Assembly (NCBI RefSeq): GCF_003573695.1
Contig: NW_020650859.1
Span: forward strand, 992,001 to 1,056,000
Direction: 5' to 3'
DNA length: 64,000 bases
Origin: Papaver somniferum
Taxonomy: Eukaryota > Streptophyta > Magnoliopsida > Ranunculales > Papaveraceae
The notes below the pieces were generated by a model. That model searched no databases. It worked only from the letters and a program-made list of their open reading frames with translations, and was not told where the DNA came from. The translations under genes were made by a program, and so were the position numbers. Positions 46,719-57,948 of the stretch are shown piece by piece (position 1 is the stretch's first letter; each line of letters starts with the position of its first letter).

Positions 46719-48225
46719 ACTGTTATGCCTTAGCCTTTTACATCATAATTTTGCAGAGAACACCAATATTAAAAAAACAAAGTTAGAGCAATTCGATTTA
46801 TTGTAATCTTTAAAAGAACTTGTACAGCGTTAAACAGCAAAGAACAGAAAGTAGCTAGGGCATATGATTCTGGTTTTCAATTGTTACTAAGAGTCCTTTC
46901 TCTACCGCATTTCTACAACCATTGAGCAAGCAAGCATTTGACAAGAAAGAAAAAAAATATCTGGTAGGATTTTCACATTCAATCAGATCGGCTAATAAGT
47001 AACGAAATCATAAAAAGAATGGATGAAATCAACATACCCTTGTATTGATTTAGATCGACCGTCCGTTGTTTTCCATTTCTTTCTGACTAGGGTTTCGAAT
47101 TTCACTTCTGAAAGAAAGGAAAGAAGGAAGGGCTACTTTTACTTGGAGAGGCGTCAGTTAAATAGTTGGTTTTAATCCAACCAAGGACTGTTTCGTAGTA
47201 CTAATGCTTGTGTGCCGGTTGCCCCGGACTTTGAGTCAAATGTCAGAGTAAAAATTTCGGAAAATGGGTTGGTTGTCCAAATATTTTTAAAACATGATTC
47301 TAATAGAGTAAAAATTATTACGGGTGAAATGGACAAAAAAAATAGCAAGGATGAAAATGGATTCATCCTGACTTATACTTAAAATATAGCGAGAATGAAA
47401 CTGGATGCATCCTGATATAAATTAAAAATAAGAAAAAATATTTGAAAATGGGTAGGATGAAACTGTTTACATCCTGAATATTTTAACATTTTTGTCCATT
47501 TAAACAATATCAAAATCTAGATGTCTTTTTCACCAGAAACTGTTGATTTTGGTCTTTTAAACCAATTTATGATTTTATTTCAAGGAGATCGGATTGTTTT
47601 TTATTCATCGAGTCAGATCGGATGTCAGATTATTTTTGATAATAATTTTTTTGATTGCTTAGGTAGGAGAAAAATTTCAGTCTCTTTCAAGGAGAATATA
47701 GATTTCTACAAATACTTATTCAAGTGATACATGCTTGTAGCAGTTTCTCTAACACGTTTTCGCAACCGTATCAGCTACTTGATTATCATCCCAACTAACA
47801 AATATAAAATTACATAAAATGAAACTTGAACTTAAATGTCTTATTTCCTTCAGAATGTTTCTGTCTTCCCATTGAATTATTAGAACATTTTTCATAATTG
47901 GTTGAATGACCAATTTTACATCAGCTTCTATGTGAATTCTCGTGAGTTGCGTATCTCTAACTCACGTTTAAGCTTCACGTATATCCGTGCACTCTCCATG
48001 TTATGAACTTAGAACTCGATTTGCATAGAATCTTTTGGCCCCTTCAAAATGTCCTGCATGGGAACGTAAAACAAGACCAATAGTATCATGATTGAAGGAA
48101 GCATATACATGAAATCTTAAACATCTTGTATGGGAGATTGCCACTGTGAGATCCTAGGAGCATTTATCATACTCCTATCATGCTTAAATTATGTAAATAA
48201 GAGCGCAGATGATAATGAATTTTAC
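46719..48225. other. F-box gene promoter and intergenic
   Basis: No coding domain was seen. A small set of GGATGAA...TTCATCC-type repeats at 47,345-47,490 is listed separately. Confidence 0.5.
47345..47490. repeat. three short inverted-repeat modules
   Basis: Three units, each built around G(G/A)ATGAAAMTGGATKCATCCTG or similar (about 47,349, 47,394 and 47,456), are spaced 45-62 bp apart by A+T-rich DNA. Each can fold as a short GGATG/CATCC hairpin. Function unknown; possibly part of a small transposon. Confidence 0.6.
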
Positions 48226-48239
48226 GTATGGAGTTAAAA

Positions 48240-48900
48240 AGGTTAAGAGTAACTCCCTGGAAAGCTATGCCACATCTAACTTCCCAAATTATCTAGGCAC
48301 TTATCATCACAGTGTACAACCATTTTTCATCCATGTTGTTGTTGCTGCTTGAGATCCTGCTCTCAACCCATTCTGAGACACTATTGCACCTGCTTTGCAC
48401 CTCATCTATGTCAACATTAACTAATCTCCATACCAATCTTGCATGTATACATTGAAACGGTGAGTATTCTATGGTTTCCACAAATTGCACAATGCGTGTC
48501 AATACTGTCACTATAGTGAGCTAACTTATATCTGTTAGGATGTAAGTCATGTACGCATTTCTAAACAAAAAGCTTAATCCTATGAGCTGTGTTGCTTTTC
48601 CATAGTGTTTTCCAGACTGTATCTTGAACAAGTTTTCCATCCACTTGTACTTCTGATCTTCTCAAAGTGAGTTTCTCGTAGGTACTATTGATTGAGAATT
48701 TCCCATCCTTAGCCGGCACCCAAACCAATCAAGAAATAATCTTTGAATCTTCTGAGAAGTACCAACATCAAAAAGTTGAGTAAGAAACTCTACATTCCAG
48801 TTGCTGGTGTTTGGTAAAAGCAATTCTTTAACATTTTTGATAAAATCCCTCCAAGTCATTAATTGGTCGATGTGGAGAATCTAAACCTGGGATCCATCTA
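48240..48900 (-). mobile_element. LINE ORF2 remnant
   Basis: On the minus strand, one frame (48,859-48,662) reads LLLPNTSNWNVEFLTQLFD, the segment between RT and zf-RVT in plant L1s. Another (48,511-48,293) reads ETIEYSPFQCIHARLVWRLV, a zf-RVT segment with the H-X-ARLVW motif. Stops and a frame change show it is dead. It was formerly part of a longer element, and no ends or target duplication were identified. Confidence 0.8.
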
Positions 48901-49264
48901 TCCAGCCAAATTTTTGTTTTCCAACCATTGTAAACTTCCATGAACTAATTCTGTTGGACCACTTGCAACCCTTTGATGATGTCATTCCAGGTGTAAGAGC
49001 AATTAACTGCTTTTAGATTTTGATGAAGTACGTCACCTTGCACAGCCTAGGTAAGCCTCCCCCCACCTCCGTCAGTAACAATTTTGACATTCAATCAGAT
49101 TAATGAGTAACGAAAATTAGAAAAGAACAGATGAAATCAACATACCTTATACCTTCCTAGGGTTTGAGCGCCAAGTTTTCGTTCCACACGACTCGCCTAG
49201 TAACCAAACAACCTACTCGTACAGTTACTGACTGTTTCGTGCGCTTGAGAGAGGCCTCTAGATG

Positions 49265-49360
49265 TGGATTATGAACAGTTAACCATCTGACATGTGTAAG
49301 GGCTTCAAGAAACTGTTTTAATGCTTCAACATGGTGTGCCTCAACCTTAGAGAGATGCGT
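49265..49360 (-). pseudogene. F-box/FBD gene scrap
   Basis: The minus strand encodes VEAHHVEALKQFLEALTHVR followed by WLTVHNP. This aligns with the end of exon 1 of the intact F-box/FBD gene (YAEVVRQFLRDLTHVKCLTV). Only about 95 bp is recognisable, so it is a third, badly truncated copy. Confidence 0.7.
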
Positions 49361-49369
49361 TAGGGTTTA

Positions 49370-50733
49370 GGGTTTACTTGCGGTTTTAGAGAGATGTTTT
49401 TATTTGTGGCCACTTGCGTTACCTGTGTTTCCACCTTCCGGTGAAGTGGGTGTTACTGGGCTATTTTCAAATTTTTCTTATTATTTTTTTTTCGTTTGTG
49501 CATTACAAGTCTTTGTTTTTATTTTATCTTTGAAAGAAAACCTAAAGGTTTCCATTGGCTAACTAAGAGTTGCATGGGGTTAGAGGTATGAAATTGATCC
49601 TTTTCTGCCAAATTGTAGCAAGTGTGATCAGTAACTTGATTGCGCACAAGTATCAAATTTTATGATGCCAAAATATCATAAATTTAGTGATAAAAACTCT
49701 AAGAATTCGAGGGCCTTCTGCTGCATTTTTGTACTGTCATGCCATTTTCTACCTTAGATATTTGTCCCTTCAACCAAATTTTTTTTTGGCTCGGTCACTG
49801 CTTGTAAGTTTAAGATCGAGAATTTTGAACCCTGTTAAAGGATAAATCATTCTTAGAATCACATCAGTTTGATTTTGTTCGGATTATAATCAAGAGAGAA
49901 TATAATTCCACGGGTCCATCGGATAAGGAGGACATTAGAGTAGTAGATCCTTTAGTTTCACTGTATCCGACACAAATAAACTCACAGAAAATAGTAGTAT
50001 TTCATGGTTATGGGCCTTATGGCGTATCCATATATCGTTTTAACGCCCCATAATTCAAAACACTGTCCCTTTCCAATGGGTAGAGACTGTATGCTGCAAC
50101 CTAGGAAATGACAGGTCATGTTGAAGCAAAGAATATGATCAGCAGAAACGATTGGCGTAGGATTTCAAGAATCGTTGGTCCAATATCCCGCATCAAAAAA
50201 TACAAGAAGAACATGTATACCTCATGGAACAAATTCTGGAAACTATGTCCGGAAAATTACATTTTGATGTATAAGAAACAATTTTATCATTTGTCCTCAT
50301 AATACCTTGGTTGTGCAACAGTTTCTACAGCGGCAGAACAAAACTTCCTTATTGTGACTTCGTATACTATTAAGATACAAACGAAGATGGAGAATTGGTG
50401 TAAGAAAACGATTTCAAACATTTCCTGTATGCAGATTAGTTGTGCATAAGACGAAAGTCATTACATTCTCCATTAACACAATTAAGTCTTAAGATTCACG
50501 TTACATCCTTCATGAAAAAAATATCACAAATTAGAAACGCAGTAAACATAACAACATAAAGATAAAAGAGTAATCCATACATGATACTGTATCCGCACCA
50601 ATTGTCTACTGATTAGATTCAGAAAAGATTTTACTTGTTATTTAATGTCAAAATGCTGAAAATATTCAATGAAGGTAACCACCATTACACATACCTAAAG
50701 ATCTTTTATTTTGTTTGGGTCTTCTTCAGCTCA
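49370..50733. other. intergenic, no gene recognised
   Basis: No domain-bearing ORF. A stretch near 50,225-50,340 (GGAACAAATTCTGGAAACTATG ... GTTTCTACAGCGGCAGAAC) resembles the 3' flank of F-box copy B near 44,600-44,660, so it may be duplicated flanking DNA. Confidence 0.45.
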
Positions 50734-51870
50734 TCACTGTTCTTTGTCACATGATTCCATTGCTTTTGTATCCATCTCTCCTAACACCTTTAATGAAACT
50801 AAAGTATTTTTGTGATGGATTGCTTGATAAATACACTTGCCAAAACTCACATCCATTTTGGGAGATGAAGCTTTTGGATCGTAACTATAAATCTTGGAAT
50901 TCCTATATCCCAGAAACCTACCACTCTTAGTAAACTCTAATGGCAGCAATGTGTCATTGTCGAGACTAAACTCTTTACTCCAGCTAAAGGCATTGTTATC
51001 TTTGTTCTTCTTCAACAACAATATGTCACAGTCATCAGTATCATCAGTATCATAATAGTAAGTAACACTTAGAAAACCACCTAAAACCCTTAGTTCAGCA
51101 TCAATACATGGCACACCAGGTCGTCTCAAACAAGGTGGTGGTGGTGGAAGCTGACTAAAATTTTCATCAGCCAAATCAAAAGCAAAAATAACGGTTCCTT
51201 CTTCGTCCGCCCAATGAAGTGCTTCATTTACAAACACACCATTACAAACCTGGTCCATAGTGATGTCTATCGTTCCTGCATTTCTCCATCCATTTCCACT
51301 TCCCAGAGTATATACCTGAACAATTCCAACATTTGAATCTTCTCCCTCGGACTCACATATCCTAACAACCTTGTACTCATTGGACAGACGACTATAACCA
51401 AATCCAATCCACATGTAGAATCCTTGAAAATTTGAAAGTATGATATACTCTCTAGTAATTGGATTACAAATATAAGCAGGTCCATAATCCCATTCACGAA
51501 ATGTTTTTCTAACCCTTCTACTGAAACAAACTAAACCATTGCAAGAACCAATAATAGAATTATTCTCAAATGGAGGGCCTAAATTTATCCTTGTTCTTCT
51601 ATTAAAGGGTGCCTCTTGACAACTTTCATCATACTCACTATAATAAAATTCTTTAATCTTTGATTCACGACAACTGAAAATAAAAGAAATCAACTTACCA
51701 GCAGAAGAATCACTGAGATGATGATCCAAGTGCATTTGAGACAAGGATGGAAGTTGAACCAGATCTCTCCAAGGTTTTGATACCAACTTGCATTCTAAAA
51801 CATATTCAGTTGGAACACGAGATAATATTTCTAACATCATATTTTCAGGAAGCATATCAAAGTTCCCCAT
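50734..51870 (-). CDS. F-box protein with FBA-type domain
   Basis: Predicted SCF E3 ligase adaptor. Single exon, 378 aa from the ATG at 51,870. The frame stays open upstream to 51,981, but that 37-residue extension looks like translated leader. The F-box is at the very N-terminus (MLPENMMLEILSRVPTEYVL, then CKLVSKPWRDL). It is followed by an F-box-associated region (IIGSCNGLVCFSR; YICNPITREYIILSNFQGFY; GFGYSRLSNEYKVVRI; VFVNEALHW), the common At3g07870-like layout. It is unrelated in its C-terminal half to the two FBD-type F-box genes in this window. The substrate is unknown. Confidence 0.9.
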   Translation of the reverse strand: MGNFDMLPENMMLEILSRVPTEYVLECKLVSKPWRDLVQLPSLSQMHLDHHLSDSSAGKLISFIFSCRESKIKEFYYSEYDESCQEAPFNRRTRINLGPPFENNSIIGSCNGLVCFSRRVRKTFREWDYGPAYICNPITREYIILSNFQGFYMWIGFGYSRLSNEYKVVRICESEGEDSNVGIVQVYTLGSGNGWRNAGTIDITMDQVCNGVFVNEALHWADEEGTVIFAFDLADENFSQLPPPPPCLRRPGVPCIDAELRVLGGFLSVTYYYDTDDTDDCDILLLKKNKDNNAFSWSKEFSLDNDTLLPLEFTKSGRFLGYRNSKIYSYDPKASSPKMDVSFGKCIYQAIHHKNTLVSLKVLGEMDTKAMESCDKEQ

Positions 51871-52205
51871 TGAAACCCTAAAATTCAGTAAGAGAAGAGA
51901 TAATGCGGCAAAAGAAGAGAAAGATAGAGACGGTTCTGTTTCTTTTTGTTTAGTGCGAAATCCTCGGCCTACTTTAACCACGATTCAACTGTCCCCGCCA
52001 ATTTAGGTTGACTGGAGAGTTGTGTGGATCAACCATAACATCCCACTTGTGCCCTGGGAGAAGGGTGCCACGCACTAGAAGAATCCATCATTGCCAACAT
52101 CAAATGGCGCTTATTATTAACATACGGCATTGGAGAGTTATCTTTGTGTTCTGGTTTATGATTTTAGCATTAGCCAGTAATACTAAGCAGGCTAGGTAAT
52201 TCATA

Positions 52206-52424
52206 TGATATCTTCAAACGCACTAGCACGGAACTAGTTAGAAGATAGGTTATCGGTGAATGCTTCCACACATTCAGTGTGCAGAGAGCAGTTCTATTTA
52301 TATTGAAACAGTTTCAATATTCTGTTACAGATTTTGGCAAAAGATACAGAGACTGATCATGCCAATATTGTAGGCTTTAGACTCTCACACAGTACTTGGT
52401 CAAGAGACTTGGCGTAGAGACTTT
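52206..52424 (-). repeat. Copia B 3' LTR, distal part (split by element A)
   Basis: On the minus strand the LTR starts at 59,047 (TGTTAAGCAAACTCCTG, right after a GAGGGGAGG polypurine tract), runs to 59,013, is interrupted by Copia A and continues here from 52,424 downward. A TATA-like TATAAATA (reverse complement of 52,295-52,302) fits an LTR promoter. The outer end is uncertain, with candidates at about 52,206, 52,257 and 52,261, because the partner LTR is outside the window. Confidence 0.7.
52420..52424 (+). repeat. target-site duplication ACTTT (left)
   Basis: Five bases directly before Copia A. The identical ACTTT follows the element at 59,013-59,017. Confidence 0.93.
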
Positions 52425-53517
52425 TGTTGCGTCTGTAACAATAAAACACTCAAGAAAGATGTTAGATTAAAAATATTAATTTCGGGAAGGTAAATAAACA
52501 CTCAATTGGACTGCAAACAGAGGACAAAGTCACGTGTTCAACACGCTGTCCTTAACACGATATTTGACCGATACGCCTCAAGAATGAGTGATGCCTATAC
52601 CCTGTGGTCAAGTTCGTATCCAGGATAAAACTGCCTGTTGCAAGCACTGTTAGCACTACAGTACTTGCCCACTCTTACGACCTCAACAACAATTGCGCAC
52701 GAAATAAAAAATAAAGGACCACACAGGGGGAGAAGACGAAAAGAAGAGGATAGTAGCTCTTCTGGACACAAAACGAAATGAGAGAAAGTGATCGCTTTAT
52801 ATAGGGGAGAATAGAGAGAGGTCTCATAAACGCGCATTAAAACAATTTCAATTAATTCAGATTTTTTCCAACGGATTTAAACGTTCATGCATCACTTAAT
52901 ATCGATTTGAAACGTTCATGCATCATTATGTTTGATATAAAACGTTCATGCAAATTTAAGTTTGATATAAAACGTTCATGCAAATTTAAGTTTGATATAA
53001 AACGTTCATGCAAATTTAAGTTTGATATAAAACGTTCATGCAAATTAATGTTCATGCATAAACATAATGTTGCCCAAAGAATTATTTTGTTTCAAATATT
53101 AATTCGATAATTCAAAAGAAATTTTGCCAAAAAATATAAGTCTTGACCCACACCCACACCCGAACCCGAACCCGAGCCCGGCCCGGCCCGCCTGCCCGCA
53201 CGCACAGACGAACGGCGGCGGCGTGCGTGCTTCGATGCGAAGCACCGCTCGTGTGTGAAAATGTGCGATTGCACCAACTAACCCATTGCCTAAGTCCTAT
53301 CCCTCGCACAAAAGTGCTAATGACCCAAGGGCCACTTTAATATCAAAAAATTCAATACTTATGGAGAGGTATCATCTTTAGTTTTCCCTATGTGGGACTA
53401 AAGGTTCATTCACAAATAGTGAAAATGAGCTAGTGTCCTTAGTGACCAATAGATCCCAAGTTCCAATCCCACCAAGACCAAAAACCAAACTATTGTATAA
53501 ATTCATTTTCTCTAACA
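52425..53517 (-). repeat. Copia A 3' LTR, 1,093 bp
   Basis: Starts TGTTGCGTCTGTAACA and ends TTTTCTCTAACA on the plus strand; matches the other LTR almost throughout. It contains a TATA box (reverse complement of 52,796-52,803), a 30-bp tandem array (about 52,905-53,050) and a GC-rich segment (53,143-53,250). It is 29 bp longer than its partner, essentially one more 30-bp unit. Confidence 0.95.
52905..53050. repeat. 30-bp tandem repeats in LTR (about 4-5 units)
   Basis: TTTGATATAAAACGTTCATGCAAATTTAAG repeats head to tail. The partner LTR (about 58,447-58,560) has one unit fewer. The units carry AAACGTTCATGCA, which could be a regulatory word in the LTR. They produce a spurious ORF (52,907-53,110) with KRSCKFKFDI repeats. 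Confidence 0.92.
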
Positions 53518-54088
53518 ATCCCCCACATGAATGAAATACCGATAAAAAATCAGAAAACAGAAAGCGAGAAATACCACTTAGGCAAGAGGTGTCCATGAGG
53601 TCTTGAACCTTTGCTTAGTGAGAAATTGCCGGAACTACTTGATGGACAGTGAACGCGATGTCTTGAATTACCATCGTTTGGTGTAATCCGCGATAATAAC
53701 CACGCGTGATATCTCTCTAGGTGCTGTCGAGTTCGTGCCGTTGTGTCCTTTTTGGCCCTGGAAAAATCCCGTTTCTCCGAATGCTCTAGAGAATCAGCTC
53801 TTTTCTCATAGGAAGCGACCCACTTCCATATTCAGATAGGTGAGTTCTATCAAGAGTGTTTACTGTTACACCCCACTTCAATCTAAAATTGAAACTATAG
53901 AACTCATTAAGACTTAATAGAAAGTCATCCTCACATGCAGTCACACTATCACGTCTACACCATAGGTAAGGGGCAGAGAATGAATTCTCTGATAGTGTTT
54001 ACCTTGACCTGCCACAAATTAGTTTCTCATTCGAAACCTTGATCTTGGGATCTCCAGTCAGCAAGGTTGAGTATCCTTCATGGCAAGT

Positions 54089-55606
54089 TTATTTATTGAG
54101 CCTAAGCCCCATCCGCTTAGATGCATTACTAACTATCTCCTTGGACAAACCTTTCGTCAAAGGGTCCGCGATATTCTCCTTGGACTTAACCCAATCAATG
54201 GAAATAACGCCTTTTGAGATTAGTTGTTTTAGGGTATCGTGTCTTCTCTTTATATGTATAGACTTCCCATTATAGTAGTTGTTTTTAGATTTAGATATGG
54301 CAGCTTGATTATCAAAATGTATAGATATAGCCGGCACAGGCCTATGCCAGAGAGGAATGTCTTCTAAAAAGCATCTTAGCCAAGCGGCTTCCTCTTCTGC
54401 TTTATATAGCGCAATAAACTCAGATTCCATAGCGGATCGAGTTATGCAGGTCTGTTTGGAACTCTTTCAAGAAACAGCCCCACATGCTAGAGTGAAAACA
54501 TATCCACTCGTAGACTTAGACTCCTCTGAGTCTGATATCCAGTTTGCATCACAAAATCCCTCAAGGACGACAGGATACCTTTCATAATTCAAACAAAAGG
54601 TCAATGTGTATTTCAAATACCTCAACACTCTAAAAAGTGCATCCCAGTGTTCTTGCCCTGGATTACAAGTATACCTACTTAACCTACTCACAGCATAAGC
54701 AATGTCTGGCCTAGTACAATTCATCAAATACATCAGAGTTCTTATAACTCGTGAGTATTCAAGTTGTGATACTCCATTACCTCTGTTCTTTTTGAGTTTA
54801 CAACAAGGATCATACGGAGTATAAGCAGGTTTACAATCAAAATGATTGAATTTTCTAAGCACAGATTCAACATAATGAGATTGACTAAGACTACAACCGT
54901 TAGAATTTCTCCTAATTTTCATCCCTAAGATTACATCTGCAGGGCCTAAGTCTTTCATGTCAAAGTTCTCATTCAGCATGTTCTTAGTGGAATTAATTAC
55001 ATCCATGTTTGTACCAAGTATAAGCATGTCATCAACATACAAGCATACAATCACACAGGCATCATTTACAAGCTTAGTATATACACACTTGTCATATTCA
55101 TTGATTCTAAAACCACTAGAAAACATTACATGATCAAATTTTTCATGCCATTGTTTAGGTGCTTGTTTCAATCCATACAAAGATTTTTTCAGTTTACAAA
55201 CTTTGTTTTCACAACCTTTCACTACAAAGCCCTCAGGTTGTTCCATGTAAATTTCTTCATCTAATTCACCATGTAGAAAAGCTGTCTTTACATCCATTTG
55301 ATGTATTTCTAGGTTATGAACCGCGGCTATAGCAATTAACATCCTAATGGAAGTAATTCTCGTAACGGGTGAGTAAGTATCAAAGAAATCTACACCTTCC
55401 TTTTGTTTGTAGCCTTTGACTACTAACCTAGCCTTGTATTTTTGAATAGTTCCATCTATGTTACGTTTCCTCCTGAAGATCCATTTACATCCTATGGCCT
55501 TACACCCTGGAGGTAAATCTACTATCTCCCATGTATCATTTTCTTTGATGGATTCCATTTCACTAATAGAAGACTCTTTCCACCACGGAGCTTCAGAAGA
55601 AGTCAT
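54089..55606 (-). pseudogene. Copia A reverse transcriptase and RNase H
   Basis: The RT begins with the GCKWIFRRK block, then [35 protein letters not shown] and the catalytic YVDDM. RNase H follows ([20 protein letters not shown] ... MESEFIALYKAEEEAAWL; HFDNQAAI; HIKRRHD). The frame is continuous from 55,606 to 54,089 except for a TGA stop at 54,469-54,467 between the two RNase H blocks, where a Trp codon would be expected. The N-terminal link to the integrase is broken upstream. The catalytic residues are present. Confidence 0.92.
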
Positions 55607-55790
55607 GGCTTCTCTATAAGTCTGAGGATCAGACTCTGCTAGTGTTATGAAGTCAGGTCCAAAGAGGTTTTGGTTCTAGCCCTTTTACTCCTCCTAAGAT
55701 CAAATTCTACTTCATCTTCCTCTAAAGGTAAAGTCTGACTGGTTGAAGGAACATCTAGGGGATCAACACCTCTCTTACGAGAGTCAGATT

Positions 55791-56450
55791 TTAAAGGAAA
55801 AACATTTTCAAAAAAACAGCATCCCTAGACTCCATAATAGTATTTACACCAATTTCAGAAACATCAGAATTCACAACCATAAATCTATATGCAGGTGTAT
55901 GCTCAGGATACCCTATGAAGACACAGTCAACAGTTTTGGATCCTATCTTGGTTGCTTTAGGTTTAGGGATCTGAACCTTAGCCAAACACCCCCACACTTT
56001 AAAGTATGCTAAAGAAGGTTGTCTACCTTTCCACAATTCGTATGGAGTTTTATCTGATCCTTTAAAAGGTACTCTGTTCAGGATATACAGGCTGAGAGGA
56101 CAGCTTCCCCCCACAAGTTCGAAGGTAATCCTGAACTAATTAACATGGCATTCATCATCTCCTTAAGGGTGCGGTTCTTACGTTCAGCTACTCCATTCGA
56201 CTGAGGTGAATAAGGAGGGGTAACCTCGTGTATTATGCCATGTTCTACACAGAAATCTCCTATAGGAGTTATGTACTCGCCACCACGGTCAGACCTAATG
56301 GTTTTAATGGTAGTATTCAATTGGTTTTCAACTTCTAGTTTATACCTCTTAAATGCTTCTAAGGCATCATCCTTACCTCTAAGCAAATATACAGTACCTA
56401 GTACAGTCGTCTATAAAAGTAACAAACCATTTCTTCACCTCTAGTTTGAA
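55791..56450 (-). pseudogene. Copia A integrase core, broken
   Basis: The integrase section shows IKTIRSDRGGEYITPIGDFC, HEVTPPYSPQSNGVAERKNR (the catalytic E is in this block) and LNRVPFKGSDKTPYELWKG, with FKVWGCLAKVQIPKPK downstream. It changes frame near 56,090 and again above 56,390, so it is not continuous with either protease or RT. Its role in living elements is insertion of the cDNA into host DNA. Confidence 0.9.
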
Positions 56451-56825
56451 CTGATTTCATGTCAACTAGGTCTGAGTGGATTAATTCTAAGGGTTTAGAA
56501 TTTCTATGAACATTTTTGCTAAAAGGTTTTCTAGCATACTTTGATTCTACGCATATTTCACATTTGTGTCCTTTTCCAAACTAAATTTGGGTATGCAGCC
56601 CACATTGGCTAGTTTAAGCATTGACTTATAATTTACATGTCCAAGTCTACCATGCCAAACGTTCAAAGACTCACAAACATAAGCAGAAGACATTATTATT
56701 CATTACAGCAGAGTTTACATTAAGCTTATACAGACCCTCAGTCTTATAACCCTGCCCCACATAATCCTTACCCTTAGTTACAACACATTTCCCAGATTCT
56801 ATTACAATTTTAAAACCCTTATCAT

Positions 56826-57912
56826 CTAAAACACACAAGAAACAAGATTTTTGCAGATGTCCGGAACATGAAGAACTTCATTCAAAGTGAGAGTCTTGCC
56901 AGAAGTGAGCTTGAGCCCAACTTTGCCTTTTCCTACAACCGCAGCTGCAGATGAGTTACCCATATAGAGTTTCTCTCCTTCCCCTACCTTATTGTAGGAG
57001 GTGAACATTTCTTTGTTCCCACAGACATGTTTGGTAGCCCCAGAGTCTACCCACCAGTCTCTCACATTTGTTACCAAATTTACTTCAGACACCGTGCCAG
57101 AAAATTCATCTTTGTTGTTTTCAACCAAATTAGCATTATTTTTTTTTAAGGTCCTTACGGTTTCTACAGTGAACCGCCATATGGCCAGGATTTCCGCAAG
57201 CATAGCAATCACCCTTAATTTTATTAATGCTAGATTTAGGTTTCTGAAACATACCTTTCTTGCCTGGAGGTTTCTTGGAGTTGTTTCGGTTCTTATCAGC
57301 ATTGGAACCTTTGTGTTCAGTCACATGAGCTTTGTAAGACATGTCCCTTGAAGAAGATACATTTTTTTCCTTGGAGCACAAAAATTCTTCAACTTGAATT
57401 TTCTTACCCAGTTCAACCATAGTAACTTTAGCAGTTTCATGTCTCAGTTTCTTCTTGTACTCGGACCAGGAAGTAGGCCATTTCTCGATAGCAGTAGACA
57501 CTTGAAAAGTTTCATCAATCACCATACCTTCCGCAAGAATTTCATTCATAATTTGCTGGAGTTCAAGGAATTGATCAACCACAGAGAATTTCTTACTTCC
57601 GGTAGTTTCAGCTTGGTATTTCGCCTCCAAAGCAGCCCATAAATCAAAAGCAGAAAAGTTTTCTTTAGCATTGTAAAAATTATACAAAGCATCCTCTAAG
57701 CAATTTAGAATATGATTTTTAGACATGTAATTGTTCCTCTTCCATTCTTCTAAAGAAGACTCACGACCAGCATCATTCAGCGATTCATCAAAAGGTTTCA
57801 GAACATAGGAATCCAACTCATGGTAACTTAGAAAGAATAACATTTTTGACTGCCACCTCTTAAAGTCTTTTCCAGAAAACTTTGCAGGCCTTTGAACATC
57901 TTTCTTACCCAT
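56826..57912 (-). pseudogene. Copia A gag and protease start, frameshifted
   Basis: Gag begins at the ATG at 57,912, only 36 bp inside the 5' LTR. It contains a UBN2-like capsid region (FKRWQSKMLFFL; NHILNCLEDALYNFYNA; FSVVDQFLELQQIMNEI) and the CCHC knuckle [14 protein letters not shown] near 57,185. At a T homopolymer (about 57,138-57,147) the frame is lost. The protease start ([14 protein letters not shown]) continues in the other frame to 56,826. The break could be a mutation or a programmed shift at the A-run; I favour mutation because other breaks follow. Confidence 0.88.
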
Positions 57913-57931
57913 TCTTACAGACAGAAAACAT

Positions 57932-57946
57932 AAATATCGTGTTAAG
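57932..57946 (-). promoter_or_regulatory. leader segment complementary to the LTR (primer-site position)
   Basis: In element orientation CTTAACACGATATTT begins 2 nt after the 5' LTR, exactly where a primer-binding site should sit. The plus-strand word AAATATCGTGTTAAG here is the exact reverse complement of 58,086-58,100 within the LTR (15/15). No match to the standard TGGTATCAGAGC site is present. Confidence 0.75.
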
Positions 57947-57948
57947 AG

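Noticed and set aside
52595..52837. 80-codon ORF (MRVYETSLYSPL), repeated at 58,130-58,372
   Set aside because: Present in both LTRs of Copia A only because the LTRs are copies. It lies in the expected transcribed leader, and no domain is visible.
52905..53050. CRISPR-like regular 30-bp repeats
   Set aside because: The units are directly adjacent without unique spacers, and they lie in a retrotransposon LTR of a plant genome.
52907..53110. ORF with KRSCKFKFDI repeats
   Set aside because: By-product of the 30-bp tandem repeats (a multiple of three) in the LTR of Copia A; absent from any known Copia coding order.
57136..57150. Programmed frameshift between gag and protease of Copia A
   Set aside because: The break lies in a homopolymer where slippage or sequencing error is common, and further breaks follow downstream. 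Plant Copia elements usually have a single gag-pol frame, so a mutation is the simpler reading.
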